Source: Dickeya fangzhongdai (GTDB lineage: Bacteria; Pseudomonadota; Gammaproteobacteria; Enterobacterales; Enterobacteriaceae). From it: 64,000 bases of DNA. The position numbers were made by a program, and so were the translations under genes. This document shows, one piece after another, positions 30,337 through 40,552 of the stretch (its first letter is position 1; every line of letters starts with the position of its first letter). The stretch covers positions 1,302,001-1,366,000 of the forward strand of contig NZ_CP025003.1 in the NCBI RefSeq assembly GCF_002812485.1, read 5' to 3'. The notes below the pieces were generated by a model. It was not told where the DNA came from. It searched no databases and was given only the letters and a program-made list of their open reading frames with translations.

Positions 30337-32226
30337 ATGAGTATGAAAGGCCAAGAGACCCGCGGCTTCCAGTCCGAAGTGAAGCAACTGCTGCACCTGA
30401 TGATCCATTCGCTGTATTCCAATAAAGAAGTGTTCCTGCGCGAATTGATCTCCAACGCATCCGATGCGGCGGATAAATTGCGCTTTCGCGCGCTGTCGAC
30501 GCCGGATCTGTATGAAGGCGACGGCGAGTTGCGCGTTCGGGTATCGATCAATAAAGAACAGCGGACCCTGACCATTAGCGATAACGGCATCGGCATGAGC
30601 CGCGATGACGTGATTGACAACCTGGGTACCATTGCCAAATCCGGCACCAAGGCGTTTCTGGAGTCTCTCGGTTCCGATCAGGCGAAAGACAGCCAGTTGA
30701 TCGGCCAGTTCGGGGTCGGTTTCTATTCCGCGTTTATCGTTGCCGATAAGGTGACGGTGAAAACCCGTGTGGCGGGCGCCAGCGCCGATCAGGGCGTGTT
30801 CTGGGAATCCGCCGGTGAAGGCGAATACACCATCGCCGATATCGCCAGAGCGGAACGCGGCACCGAAATCACCCTGCACCTGCGCGAAGGCGAGGATGAG
30901 TTCCTCGACAACTGGCGCGTGCGCTCGGTGATCAGCAAGTATTCCGATCACATCGCGTTGCCGGTGGAAATCGAATCCCGTACTGAAAGCGAGGAAGAGG
31001 GCGGGGAAGAGACCGTCACCTGGGAGAAGATCAACAAAGCTCAGGCGCTGTGGACCCGCAGCAAGTCTGAGATCAGCGACGACGAGTACCACGAGTTTTA
31101 CAAGCACATCGCCCATGACTTTACCGACCCACTGAGCTGGAGCCACAACCGGGTGGAAGGGAAGCAGGAATACACCAGCCTGCTGTACATTCCTTCCCAG
31201 GCGCCGTGGGACATGTGGAACCGCGATCACAAACATGGTCTGAAACTGTACGTGCAGCGCGTGTTCATTATGGACGATGCCGAACAGTTCATGCCGACCT
31301 ACCTGCGTTTTGTCCGCGGTCTGATCGATTCCAACGACCTGCCGCTCAACGTCTCGCGTGAAATTCTGCAGGACAACCGTGTCACGCAGAGCCTGCGTAC
31401 CGCGTTGACCAAGCGCGTGCTGCAGATGCTGGAAAAACTGGCCAAAGACGATAGCGAAAAATACCAGACTTTCTGGCGCCAGTTCGGCCTGGTGCTGAAG
31501 GAAGGGCCGGCGGAAGATAGCGGCAACCGTGAAACCATCGCCAAATTGCTGCGTTTCGCCACCACCCATAACGACAGCGATGAGCAGAGCGTGTCGCTGG
31601 ATGACTACATCGGCCGCATGGTGGAAGGTCAGGACAAGATCTATTACATCACCGCCGACAGCTACGCCGCCGCCAAGAGCAGCCCGCATCTGGAGCTGTT
31701 CCGCAAGAAAGGCATCGAAGTGCTGCTGCTCTCCGATCGCATCGATGAATGGATGATGAGCTACCTGACCGAGTTCGACGGTAAGTCCTTCCAGTCGGTC
31801 AGCAAGGCCGACGAGTCGCTGGACAAACTGGCGGATGAGGCTGACGAGTCGCAGAAAGAAGCGGAGAAGGCGCTGGAGCCGTTTGTCGATCGCGTCAAGA
31901 CGCTGCTGGGCGAGCGCGTGAAAGAGGTGCGCCTGACGCACCGCCTGACCGACACGCCGGCGATTGTCACCACTGACTCCAACGACATGAGCACCCAGAT
32001 GGCGAAGTTGTTTGCCGCTGCGGGCCAGCAGGCGCCGGAAGTGAAGTACATTTTCGAACTGAACCCGGAACATGCGCTGGTAAAACGCGCCGCCGATACG
32101 CAGGATGACGCGCAGTTCGGCGAGTGGGTAGAGCTGCTGTTGGATCAGGCGCTGTTTGCCGAGCGCGGTACGCTGGAAGATCCTAACCAGTTTATCCGTC
32201 GAATGAACCAACTGCTGACTGCCTGA
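30337..32226 (+). CDS. htpG: Molecular chaperone HtpG (Hsp90)
   Basis: Dimeric ATP-driven chaperone in the cytoplasm. The 629 residues begin at ATG 30337 ([19 protein letters not shown]), which has the GAGGGAAG site; the ATG two codons on is the start used in E. coli. GHKL motifs are present: [20 protein letters not shown] and [15 protein letters not shown]. The middle-domain catalytic Arg region [11 protein letters not shown] and the C-terminal dimer domain follow. It is driven by the sigma-32 promoter at 30253-30281 and ended by a hairpin. Confidence 0.98.
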   Translation: MSMKGQETRGFQSEVKQLLHLMIHSLYSNKEVFLRELISNASDAADKLRFRALSTPDLYEGDGELRVRVSINKEQRTLTISDNGIGMSRDDVIDNLGTIAKSGTKAFLESLGSDQAKDSQLIGQFGVGFYSAFIVADKVTVKTRVAGASADQGVFWESAGEGEYTIADIARAERGTEITLHLREGEDEFLDNWRVRSVISKYSDHIALPVEIESRTESEEEGGEETVTWEKINKAQALWTRSKSEISDDEYHEFYKHIAHDFTDPLSWSHNRVEGKQEYTSLLYIPSQAPWDMWNRDHKHGLKLYVQRVFIMDDAEQFMPTYLRFVRGLIDSNDLPLNVSREILQDNRVTQSLRTALTKRVLQMLEKLAKDDSEKYQTFWRQFGLVLKEGPAEDSGNRETIAKLLRFATTHNDSDEQSVSLDDYIGRMVEGQDKIYYITADSYAAAKSSPHLELFRKKGIEVLLLSDRIDEWMMSYLTEFDGKSFQSVSKADESLDKLADEADESQKEAEKALEPFVDRVKTLLGERVKEVRLTHRLTDTPAIVTTDSNDMSTQMAKLFAAAGQQAPEVKYIFELNPEHALVKRAADTQDDAQFGEWVELLLDQALFAERGTLEDPNQFIRRMNQLLTA

Positions 32227-32249
32227 TTCTGCTTATCATGATGAGACTG

Positions 32250-33153
<904 letters not shown>

Positions 33154-33168
33154 TTCCGTCTTTCGGAT

Positions 33169-33195
33169 GCGCCATCATGGCTGATGGCGCTTCTT
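33169..33195 (+). terminator. Likely terminator after adk
   Basis: GCGCCATCA-TGGC-TGATGGCGC with TTCTT after it, 15 bases past the adk stop. Confidence 0.65.
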
Positions 33196-33360
33196 CCCGC
33201 ATTCTCCCGCTGTTTTCTTCTCTTTATATTGCTCCCGACAATTGCTGGTATCGGCGTTAACCACGCTGCCAGCCGGTTTTTCACAGCGGCGTTTCCGCTA
33301 CAATGACACTCCGTTCCCGTCCAAACGATGATGCCGAAGCGGCAGCAGAGGAAAACGTTG

Positions 33361-34323
33361 ATGAAAAAAGAAAAACGCGGTGTGTTGATGGTGAATCTGG
33401 GCACGCCGGATGCACCGACGCCGCAGGCGGTAAAACGTTATCTGGCCGAATTCCTGAGTGATAAACGCGTCGTGGATCTGAACCGGCTGCTGTGGTGCGC
33501 CATCCTGCGCGGCATTATTCTGCCGACCCGTTCACCGCGGGTGGCGAAGCTCTACCAGTCGGTGTGGATGGAGGCGGGATCGCCGCTGCTGGTTTACAGC
33601 CGCCGGCAGCAGCAGGCGCTGGCGGCGAGTTTGCCGGATATGCCGGTGGAGTTGGGCATGAGCTATGGTTCGCCGAGTTTGCAGTCCGCGCTGGATGCGC
33701 TGCTGGCGCAGGGCGTCACCGAAGTGACGGTGTTGCCGATGTACCCGCAGTATTCCTGCTCCACCACCGCCGCCGTGTGGGATGGTCTGGCGAAGTTGCT
33801 GAGTACCCGGCGTCAGGTGCCGGGCATTCGTTTTATCCGTGATTATGCCGATCATCCGGCGTATATCGCGGCGCTGAAGCACCGCGTCGAACAGTCATTT
33901 GCGGAGCATGGCGTGCCGGATAAGCTGGTTATTTCATTCCACGGCATTCCGCAGCGCTATGCTGATGAAGGCGATGATTATCCTGAACGCTGCGCCGCGA
34001 CGGCTCAGGCGTTGACTGACGCGCTCGGCTTGCCGGCGGAACAGGTGATGATGACCTTCCAGTCTCGTTTCGGCCGTGAAGTCTGGCTGACGCCTTACAC
34101 CGATGAAACCATGCAGGCGCTGCCGAAGCAGAGGGTAAAACGGGTTCAAGTCATCTGCCCCGGTTTTGCCGCCGACTGCCTGGAAACGCTGGAAGAGATC
34201 AAAGAACAGAATCGGGAGATTTTCCTGCATGCCGGCGGGGAGTCTTTCCATTATATCCCGGCGCTGAACGACGACCCGCAGCACATTGCGTTGCTGGCGC
34301 AGTTGGTGAACGCGCCGGCGTAA
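33361..34323 (+). CDS. hemH: Ferrochelatase
   Basis: Inserts ferrous iron into protoporphyrin IX, the last step of haem synthesis. The 320 residues start at ATG 33361 ([28 protein letters not shown]), preceded by an AGAGGAAAA site. The catalytic His lies in [21 protein letters not shown], and the late signature is [15 protein letters not shown]. The length equals that of E. coli. The E. coli genes aes, gsk and fsr between hemH and ushA are absent here. Confidence 0.97.
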   Translation: MKKEKRGVLMVNLGTPDAPTPQAVKRYLAEFLSDKRVVDLNRLLWCAILRGIILPTRSPRVAKLYQSVWMEAGSPLLVYSRRQQQALAASLPDMPVELGMSYGSPSLQSALDALLAQGVTEVTVLPMYPQYSCSTTAAVWDGLAKLLSTRRQVPGIRFIRDYADHPAYIAALKHRVEQSFAEHGVPDKLVISFHGIPQRYADEGDDYPERCAATAQALTDALGLPAEQVMMTFQSRFGREVWLTPYTDETMQALPKQRVKRVQVICPGFAADCLETLEEIKEQNREIFLHAGGESFHYIPALNDDPQHIALLAQLVNAPA

Positions 34324-34354
34324 GGCGCTCATCGATGGCGGTACGCGACGTGAC

Positions 34355-34377
34355 GTCAGGCGCCAACGGCGCCTGAC
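34355..34377. terminator. Perfect hairpin between convergent hemH and ybaL
   Basis: GTCAGGCGCC-AAC-GGCGCCTGAC is a perfect 10-bp stem midway between the two converging genes. Neither side has a T-run. Confidence 0.55.
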
Positions 34378-34387
34378 GGGGGACGGT

Positions 34388-36073
34388 TTAGAGCGGGCAC
34401 GCTTTGGCGGCGACGATCTCGTCGACGTTCAGCATGGTGATCATGGTTTCGGCGATTTCCCGTTCGCCCATGACCACGTGATCGGCGCCGTGATCGGTGA
34501 TGTAAGCGACTTCATCGTCATAGTGAGCCCGGGCGATGATTTTCAGGTCCGGGCGACGCGCTCTCGCCGCCGCCACAATTTCCCCGGCTTCGTAGCCGTT
34601 GGGGATGGTCAGCAACAGCCAACTGGCGCAGTCAAGACGGGCGATGTCCATGATATCGGGCCGCGTGGCGTTGCCCAGCACCGTTTTGATGCCTTGTTCC
34701 CGCAGCGCATCGACGCGCGCACGCGAGGTTTCAATCACCACCATCGGTACGCCAGCCTGATACAACCGGGCGCCGATCAGACTGCCTACACGCCCATAAC
34801 CCACCAGCAACGCATGATTGCACAGGTCAACCGGGATCTGTTTTTCCTCTTCGATTGCTTCTTCGACGATCTGCTCTTCAATGGTTTCGTGCTTGGCCAG
34901 ATAGCGTTCCAGCAAGGCGAACAGCAGCGGGTTGAGCATGATCGACAAAATTGCGCCGGCCAGCACCAGATTGCGGCCGTTTTCCGACAACATGCCAAGC
35001 GAAATGCCAAGACCGGCCAGAATAAAGGCGAACTCGCCAATCTGCGCCAGACTGACGGAAATAGTCAGCGCCGTGCGTTTGGAATGCCCGAACATGTGCA
35101 CCAGCACAAAGGCGGCCATCGACTTGCCAACCACGATAATCAGCAGCGTGCTCAGCACCGCCAGCGGTTCGCTCACCAGGATCATCGGGTCGAACAGCAT
35201 GCCGACGGAAACGAAGAACAGCACCGCGAATGCATCGCGCAGCGGCAGAGTGTCGTGTGCGGCGCGCTGGCTTAGCTCCGACTCGTTCAGCACCATGCCG
35301 GCGAAAAACGCCCCCAGCGCAAACGAGACGTCAAACAGTTTGACCGCGCCGAACGCGATGCCGAGCGCCATTGCCAGCACCGACAGCGTAAACAGCTCGC
35401 GTGAACCGGTACTGGCGCTTTTCGCCAGCACCCACGGCACCACGCGTCGGCCCACCACCACCATCAGCGTAATGAACGCCACTACTTTGCCCAGCGTAAT
35501 CGCCAGGTCCTGCAGCAGCTTACTGGTATTGGTGGTATCGGTTTTCAGCATGTCGGCGAAGGCCGGCAGCAGCACCAGCGTCAGCACCATCGCCAGATCT
35601 TCGACAATCAACCAGCCAATGGCAATTTGCCCGCGTTGACTGTCGATCAACTGGCGTTCTTCCAGCGCGCGCAGCAGCACCACGGTACTGGCGGTGGACA
35701 GACACAAACCAAATACCAACCCCTCCGGCAGGCTCCATCCCAGCAGCGCCGACAATCCAGCGCCGAGCAGGGTCGCCATCATGATTTGCGCCACCGCGCC
35801 GGGAATGGCGATCGACTTTACCGCCATCAAATCCCGTAGCGAAAAATGCAGCCCAACGCCGAACATCAGCAAAATCACGCCCAGTTCGGCAATTTCCGGC
35901 GCCAGTTGGGTATCGGCGACAAAACCCGGCGTAAAAGGACCGACCAACACGCCGGCGACCAGATACCCGACCAGCGGGGAAATACGCAGTCGGTTGGCCA
36001 GGATGCCGAGCAGAAAAGCCAGCACCAGACCGACGGCCATCGTGGAGATTAAGGGGGTGGTATTATCATGCAT
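34388..36073 (-). CDS. ybaL: YbaL, CPA2-family cation/proton antiporter with RCK domain
   Basis: Inner-membrane protein of 561 residues related to the KefB/KefC potassium efflux systems. About twelve membrane helices occupy residues 5-395, with GLVFGLCLSTASTVVLLRALEE and VLFFVSVGMLFDPM. A Rossmann RCK/TrkA-N domain follows at about 415-530 (NHALLVGYGRVGSLIGARLYQAGVPMVVIE). It lacks the full KefC-type glutathione signature I would expect, so the ion and trigger are unknown. It neighbours ushA as in E. coli. Confidence 0.94.
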   Translation of the reverse strand: MHDNTTPLISTMAVGLVLAFLLGILANRLRISPLVGYLVAGVLVGPFTPGFVADTQLAPEIAELGVILLMFGVGLHFSLRDLMAVKSIAIPGAVAQIMMATLLGAGLSALLGWSLPEGLVFGLCLSTASTVVLLRALEERQLIDSQRGQIAIGWLIVEDLAMVLTLVLLPAFADMLKTDTTNTSKLLQDLAITLGKVVAFITLMVVVGRRVVPWVLAKSASTGSRELFTLSVLAMALGIAFGAVKLFDVSFALGAFFAGMVLNESELSQRAAHDTLPLRDAFAVLFFVSVGMLFDPMILVSEPLAVLSTLLIIVVGKSMAAFVLVHMFGHSKRTALTISVSLAQIGEFAFILAGLGISLGMLSENGRNLVLAGAILSIMLNPLLFALLERYLAKHETIEEQIVEEAIEEEKQIPVDLCNHALLVGYGRVGSLIGARLYQAGVPMVVIETSRARVDALREQGIKTVLGNATRPDIMDIARLDCASWLLLTIPNGYEAGEIVAAARARRPDLKIIARAHYDDEVAYITDHGADHVVMGEREIAETMITMLNVDEIVAAKACPL

Positions 36074-36562
36074 TCCGACTCCTTTGCCATGCGTAACGAG
36101 AATGAGCGGATATTCCTGAGCCGTCAGTAGGTTGCGGCTCCTGAATGCTTATGTACCCTGCCGGCCCAAACCGTTCCCTATCCGTATACCGATGGCACTA
36201 TTCAACGTCAGAGGGGGAAAACCGTCAGGAAGACGGGCAGAGTGAGACATAAAATGGTGTTTTTCATCTATTTAAATAGTGTAACACATATTTTCAGTTA
36301 AATTATTGCTTTTATCGTTGATATATAGGGCTAATTCAATCTCTGTTTGCGGAGAAATCCCGCCGGCCGCATCCACCGGTATTCCTGCCATGATTCAAGT
36401 TACGGATTATCAGAATAATAGTATGGCTGTTCTGCGATAACGCGAGGCATCTCAGGTTCATCATAACGTCAACCATCCTGCGCTGATTTGTGTTAATTTG
36501 TGCGCGTCACAACAGGTTTAATGTAACAATTCTATAAGGAATTTTTATTACGGGGAGCGGTT
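36074..36562. other. Intergenic region between divergent ybaL and ushA
   Basis: The central part (about 36260-36350) is AT-rich and must hold the promoters of both genes. I see no tandem repeat, operator palindrome or supported reading frame in it. Confidence 0.6.
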
Positions 36563-38215
36563 ATGCATTTTTCTGTCAAAAATCTGGGATGCCTGATGGC
36601 GGTAACGCTGGCGCTGTCGTCGCCTTATGCACTGGCATGGGAAAAAGATAAAACCTACAACATCACGATTTTGCACACCAATGACCACCACGGTCATTTC
36701 TGGCATAACGACTACGGCGAATACGGTCTGGCGGCGCAGAAAACGCTGGTGGACCAGATTCGTCAGGAAGTGGCGGGCAAAGGGGGCAGCGTACTGCTGC
36801 TGTCGGGCGGCGATATCAACACCGGGGTGCCGGAATCCGACCTGCAGGACGCCGAGCCGGACTTCCGCGGCATGAACCTGGTGGGTTATGACGCGATGGC
36901 TATCGGTAACCATGAATTCGACAACCCGCTCACGGTATTGCGCCAGCAGGAAAAATGGGCGCATTTCCCGCTGCTTTCCGCCAACATCTACCAGAAAAGC
37001 ACCAAAAAGCGGTTGTTCAAGCCTTACTCGCTGTTTGACCGTCAGGGAATCAAGATTGCCGTTATCGGCCTGACGACTGACGACACCGCCAAAATCGGCA
37101 ATCCGGAGTATTTCCACGACATCGAGTTTCGCAAACCGGCCGATGAAGCGAAAAAGGTCGTGGAACAACTGCGCAAAAAAGAGAAGCCGGATGTCATCAT
37201 CGCCGCTACCCACATGGGGCACTACGATAACGGCGATCACGGCTCTAACGCGCCGGGCGATGTAGAAATGGCGCGCAGCCTGCCTGCGGGATATCTCGAC
37301 ATGATCGTCGGCGGCCATTCGCAGGACCCGGTGTGCATGGCCAGCGAGAATAAAAAACAGGTGGATTATGTGCCCGGCACCCCCTGCGCGCCGGATCGCC
37401 AGAACGGCACCTGGATTGTGCAGGCGCATGAGTGGGGCAAGTATGTGGGCCGCGCCGATTTTACTTTCCGCAACGGCGAGCTGAAGCTGGCTCACTATCA
37501 ACTGATTCCTGTCAACCTGAAGAAGAAAGTCGAGAAGGCCGACGGCAGCAGCGAGCGCGTGTACTACACTCAGGAAATCAGCCAGAACCCGGACATGATG
37601 AAACTGCTGACGCCGTTCCAGGAGAAGGGCAAAGCGCAACTGGATGTGAAAGTGGGCAGCGTGAATGGTCGACTGGAAGGCGACCGCAACAAGGTTCGTT
37701 TCGTGCAAACCAACCTGTCGCGGGTGCTGTTGTCTGCCCAGTTGGAGCGGGCCAAAGCGGATTTCGGGGTCATGAGCGGCGGCGGCGTGCGGGATTCGAT
37801 TGAGTCCGGCGACATCACCTACAAGACCCTGCTCAAGGTACAACCGTTCGGCAACACGCTGGTATACGCCGACCTGAAAGGCAGCGAGGTGGAAAAATAC
37901 CTGGCGGTGGTCGCCAATAAGAAGGTGGATTCCGGCGCGTATGCTCAGTTCCTGAATGTCAGCCTGGAAGCGGACGGCACCGGCGTGAAGAACGTGAAGA
38001 TCAAGGGCGAACCGCTGCAGGCGGACAAGATCTACCGCATTTCCACCCTGAGCTTTAACGCCACCGGCGGTGACGGTTACCCGAAACTGAGCGACCTGCC
38101 GAGCTACGTCAATACCGGCTTTGTGGACGCGGAAGTGTTGCGTCAGTACGTCGAAAAACACTCTCCATTGCAGGCGGCAGATTACGAGCCGAAAGGCGAG
38201 ATTGTTTATAAATAA
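36563..38215 (+). CDS. ushA: Periplasmic UDP-sugar hydrolase / 5'-nucleotidase
   Basis: Splits extracellular nucleotides and UDP-sugars for salvage. The 550 residues equal the E. coli length. They comprise a signal peptide cut near ALA-W (about residue 25), a metallophosphatase domain with the metal motifs TILHTNDHHGHFW, LLSGGDINTG, IGNHEFD and ATHMGHYDNGDHG, and a C-terminal substrate domain with SGGGVRDSIESGDITYK and TFN-type sequence. A strong terminator follows. Confidence 0.97.
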   Translation: MHFSVKNLGCLMAVTLALSSPYALAWEKDKTYNITILHTNDHHGHFWHNDYGEYGLAAQKTLVDQIRQEVAGKGGSVLLLSGGDINTGVPESDLQDAEPDFRGMNLVGYDAMAIGNHEFDNPLTVLRQQEKWAHFPLLSANIYQKSTKKRLFKPYSLFDRQGIKIAVIGLTTDDTAKIGNPEYFHDIEFRKPADEAKKVVEQLRKKEKPDVIIAATHMGHYDNGDHGSNAPGDVEMARSLPAGYLDMIVGGHSQDPVCMASENKKQVDYVPGTPCAPDRQNGTWIVQAHEWGKYVGRADFTFRNGELKLAHYQLIPVNLKKKVEKADGSSERVYYTQEISQNPDMMKLLTPFQEKGKAQLDVKVGSVNGRLEGDRNKVRFVQTNLSRVLLSAQLERAKADFGVMSGGGVRDSIESGDITYKTLLKVQPFGNTLVYADLKGSEVEKYLAVVANKKVDSGAYAQFLNVSLEADGTGVKNVKIKGEPLQADKIYRISTLSFNATGGDGYPKLSDLPSYVNTGFVDAEVLRQYVEKHSPLQAADYEPKGEIVYK

Positions 38216-38227
38216 TTGATGCATATG

Positions 38228-38269
38228 GCGGTTTCTGCTCTGTTTTTTGAGAGTAGGAACCGCTTTTTT
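38228..38269 (+). terminator. Rho-independent terminator after ushA
   Basis: GCGGTTTCTGCTC pairs with GAGTAGGAACCGC and is followed by six T. Confidence 0.88.
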
Positions 38270-38416
38270 CTCGGCTAAAAAACTTTTGCGATATAGCCTT
38301 GTACATGAATACTTCACTCTTGTTCACGTAATAGAACATCAACGATATTACAGCCACTTTATCAGACGGCGTTTCGTAAAGAATGATGGTCATCCAGAAA
38401 TATTGCAGGGTAATTA

Positions 38417-38710
38417 TTAATTGACGATATTATCCGATGGTGTTGTGATTCGTGAATAATAACTATTTTGTAGCTGAATTCCGAAGGGAATATTGTTTGA
38501 TAAAAGACAATGTGGGCTAATGGTATTTAAGTTAGAGTAATCTTTTTGTGTCAGTTTAAATAATTGAAAGCTGTCGGCCTGTTTTTTAATGTGGTTAAGC
38601 AAGGTACTGAATATTGACATTTTTCGATTGCATGGATTAGTATGAAATATCACCTTTATGGGTGGGTTTTTATAAAGTAAATTGTTTTTTTCAATGAAAT
38701 GGAATTGCAT
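38417..38710 (-). CDS. Hypothetical 97-residue protein in AT-rich region (doubtful)
   Basis: Open frame beginning MQFHFIEKNNLLYKNPPIKV with a second possible start at MSIFSTLLNHIKKQADSF. It is unusually long for such AT-rich sequence, which argues mildly that it is or was coding. The stretch SPHCLLSNNIPFGIQLQN faintly recalls the start of a PAS sensor domain, so it could be the front part of a broken regulator. No good ribosome site is seen. It is divergent from the secreted protein at 38743 with a 32-base gap. I do not recognise the family. Confidence 0.3.
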   Translation of the reverse strand: MQFHFIEKNNLLYKNPPIKVIFHTNPCNRKMSIFSTLLNHIKKQADSFQLFKLTQKDYSNLNTISPHCLLSNNIPFGIQLQNSYYSRITTPSDNIVN

Positions 38711-38742
38711 TAATTTATCAAGAATTTTCAGGAGATTTAATC

Positions 38743-39141
38743 ATGCGCAATACCTCTATTGGCATATTCATGCTGGCATGTCTTCCTTTTGTCAGTGAAG
38801 CGGCGACAAGCATAACTATTGATCCTCAAAGGAATTGTCTGACAGCGCCTGCTCTTGATACCCTGGCAGGTACGTCAGCTAAGTTTTCTTTAGAGCCAGG
38901 GAGATATGTTTTATCTCTTGTGTCTAATAGTATGAATTGTAATCGCTCTTCTGGTAATAGCTGTATTATTGATGCAGTCATGGTGCAAGGTGGATTTAAA
39001 AACGCTCGTTGGGGCGTCTCTGTTACCAGCAATCCGATTGTTGTGGATTCATCTGGCTCACCGTTTATAGCCTATATCAGCGACGATAATTGTAATGATA
39101 ATATTGGTCAGGCGACGTTGCTGATACAAAAAGCAAACTAA
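38743..39141 (+). CDS. Small secreted cysteine-containing protein, unknown function
   Basis: 132 residues with a clear signal peptide (MRNTSIGIFMLACLPFVSEA, cut near residue 20-21), giving a mature protein of about 111 residues. Cysteines at 32, 66, 74 and 117 could form two disulfides. The pattern FSLEPGRYVLSLVSN ... FKNARWGVSVTSNPIVVDSSGSPFIAYISDDN ... IGQATLLIQKA suggests a small beta-sandwich. The C-terminal acidic Asp/Asn loop followed by a beta strand faintly resembles the calcium/sugar site region of LecA-type (PA-IL) lectins, but this is only a pattern impression. An AGGAG site precedes the ATG. The local AT content suggests acquisition. Confidence 0.75.
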   Translation: MRNTSIGIFMLACLPFVSEAATSITIDPQRNCLTAPALDTLAGTSAKFSLEPGRYVLSLVSNSMNCNRSSGNSCIIDAVMVQGGFKNARWGVSVTSNPIVVDSSGSPFIAYISDDNCNDNIGQATLLIQKAN

Positions 39142-39245
39142 TTCGCTTCCAGGTAATTTAATTAATAGCTTTAGTTTTAATTATCGACTCGGACTTATCG
39201 TTTTCCTACTCGGTACACCGATATCCTGGTAGATGACGAGTTATA

Positions 39246-39434
39246 TTAGTCTGCAAATAGCGCTCTATTGGTATTTTCTGGTGTGGGCGCTATATCGCCG
39301 TTTCCGCCATCGAACATGGGGTGTCGCCACGTTGCTATCTTACCTGCAGGCATGAACACCGCTCTTCGCGAGGCATTGGTTTTCAAATTGTGCGTCAGGC
39401 CCTGTGCATGAAGCGCATCATGACGGGTTTCCAT
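39246..39434 (-). other. Small open frame, perhaps the displaced end of the upstream gene
   Basis: 62 codons starting METRHDALHAQGLTHNLK. The frame is open without a start for about 35 more codons back into the end of the 39481-39852 gene (reading AVLHQRSRHDFLAHPEAA). This would be expected if a frameshift had cut that gene short, but I cannot tell this from chance. Confidence 0.25.
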
Positions 39435-39480
39435 TCTGCTATTGAGAGTGGATACCGCCGCTTCAGGATGGGCCAGGAAA

Positions 39481-39852
39481 TCATGCCTGGAGCGCTGATG
39501 GAGAACAGCCTTCTTTTGCCATTTCTTTTATGCGCTCCTGTACCTTGCGGTCTAGCTCCATCTGTTGCTCCGGAGGCATAGCTTCATACTGTTCTTTGGA
39601 TATTCCCATTGAGGACAGTACGGAAAAAAACAACCTTTCTTCCGGGGACATCGCAAGCCACTCCATGAGTTCCTGTGCCGCAGTGGACGGCTGTGATTGT
39701 GCCCTGAGCTTAGTTTCACCCCTGGAAGGGATGTGTTCCTCTGCCTGTGCTTTTTTAAGCTCAATTCCGAAGGCGTCGTTTTCTGACTCGGTCCGGAGAA
39801 CGCGAGCTGGCGTAAATAAAGCGCTGGTTGCCTGAATCTCAAGTTTGGACAT
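39481..39852 (-). CDS. Hypothetical cytoplasmic protein, 123 residues
   Basis: No signal peptide or membrane segment. The N-terminal half is low in structure (SENDAFGIELKKAQAEEH...). The C-terminal half is helical and looks conserved in kind: ELMEWLAMSPEERLFFSVLS, then MGISKEQYEAMPPEQQMELD and a charged helix ERIKEMAKEG. Proteins with a similar GIS-x-EQY-x-AM-x-PE-x(2)-Q block are familiar to me as uncharacterised proteins in many proteobacteria. The ribosome site (CCGGAAAATAGAC) is modest. The last residues GCSPSALQA may be a frameshifted end. Confidence 0.6.
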   Translation of the reverse strand: MSKLEIQATSALFTPARVLRTESENDAFGIELKKAQAEEHIPSRGETKLRAQSQPSTAAQELMEWLAMSPEERLFFSVLSSMGISKEQYEAMPPEQQMELDRKVQERIKEMAKEGCSPSALQA

Positions 39853-40552
39853 GTCTATTTTCCGGGAGGTAATGAGAATTAAATAATCCTACTTTTTGAA
39901 TGGTTTTATCCAAAAAACAATATTCATAAATATGCTTAGATCAGCCGATAGATTTTCGCTATTAACGAAGAAAAGACCTGCTGATATTGACGGCGCACAG
40001 CGCATTGACCTGTTTTTTTACAAATCAGTGACGTCGGCATCAGTTTTATAACATTCTGTGAGAGTACGGCTTTAACCCTGTGATATTGTTGGCGCATGAT
40101 GGCTAATAGCCTATCCCAATAGGGCTATTTTACTTGCCATTTTGGACCTGAGCAGTGCGCGAAATCCTCACGTACTCCGTGTACGCTCCGGTTTACTCGC
40201 TGCGCTCGCCCGTTGGGCCGGACAATGACGTTGTCCGTTCAATATGCGTTGCATATTGTCTTCGCGCTGTCCGAGTCCAAACTGGCTGCGCCAATGACGC
40301 CTATTGGGATAGGCTCTAAGGAGGATGCGTCTTTTCTTCACTGTACTATGCCGGACTTGGTTTACATGGGTAGAGAGTAAACCAGATTTATTAATGGATA
40401 ATCTTTTTTATGCTTAAAAAGCATATAAGGAAGATTTGTATTTTCTGCTATTTAAAAAGGAATGCATTGCTGATTTTATTCGAAATAGTGTCATAAGCGG
40501 TGGGTATGGCATAAAAAATTGATAACATAATCTCATGAAAGGTGATCAACCG
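39853..40552. other. AT-rich intergenic region holding a mobile-type palindromic repeat
   Basis: 700 bases between the hypothetical gene and the MCP gene. Apart from the 208-bp terminal-inverted-repeat element (listed separately) it is AT-rich. The last 200 bases must hold the MCP promoter. I see no coding frame. Confidence 0.6.
40108..40315. mobile_element. 208-bp palindromic MITE-like intergenic repeat
   Basis: Perfect 16-bp terminal inverted repeats: AGCCTATCCCAATAGG at 40108-40123 and its complement at 40300-40315. Inside, TTTGGACCTGAGCAGTGCGC (from 40143) pairs imperfectly with the segment ending GAGTCCAAA (40273-40281), so the whole element folds as one long hairpin. GC content is higher than in the flanks. 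CTAA occurs near both ends as a possible target duplication. It has no coding capacity, so it would move only with an outside transposase. Confidence 0.8.

Noticed and set aside
38109..38393. 94-codon minus-strand frame downstream of ushA
   Set aside because: It runs through the ushA 3' end and its terminator hairpin.
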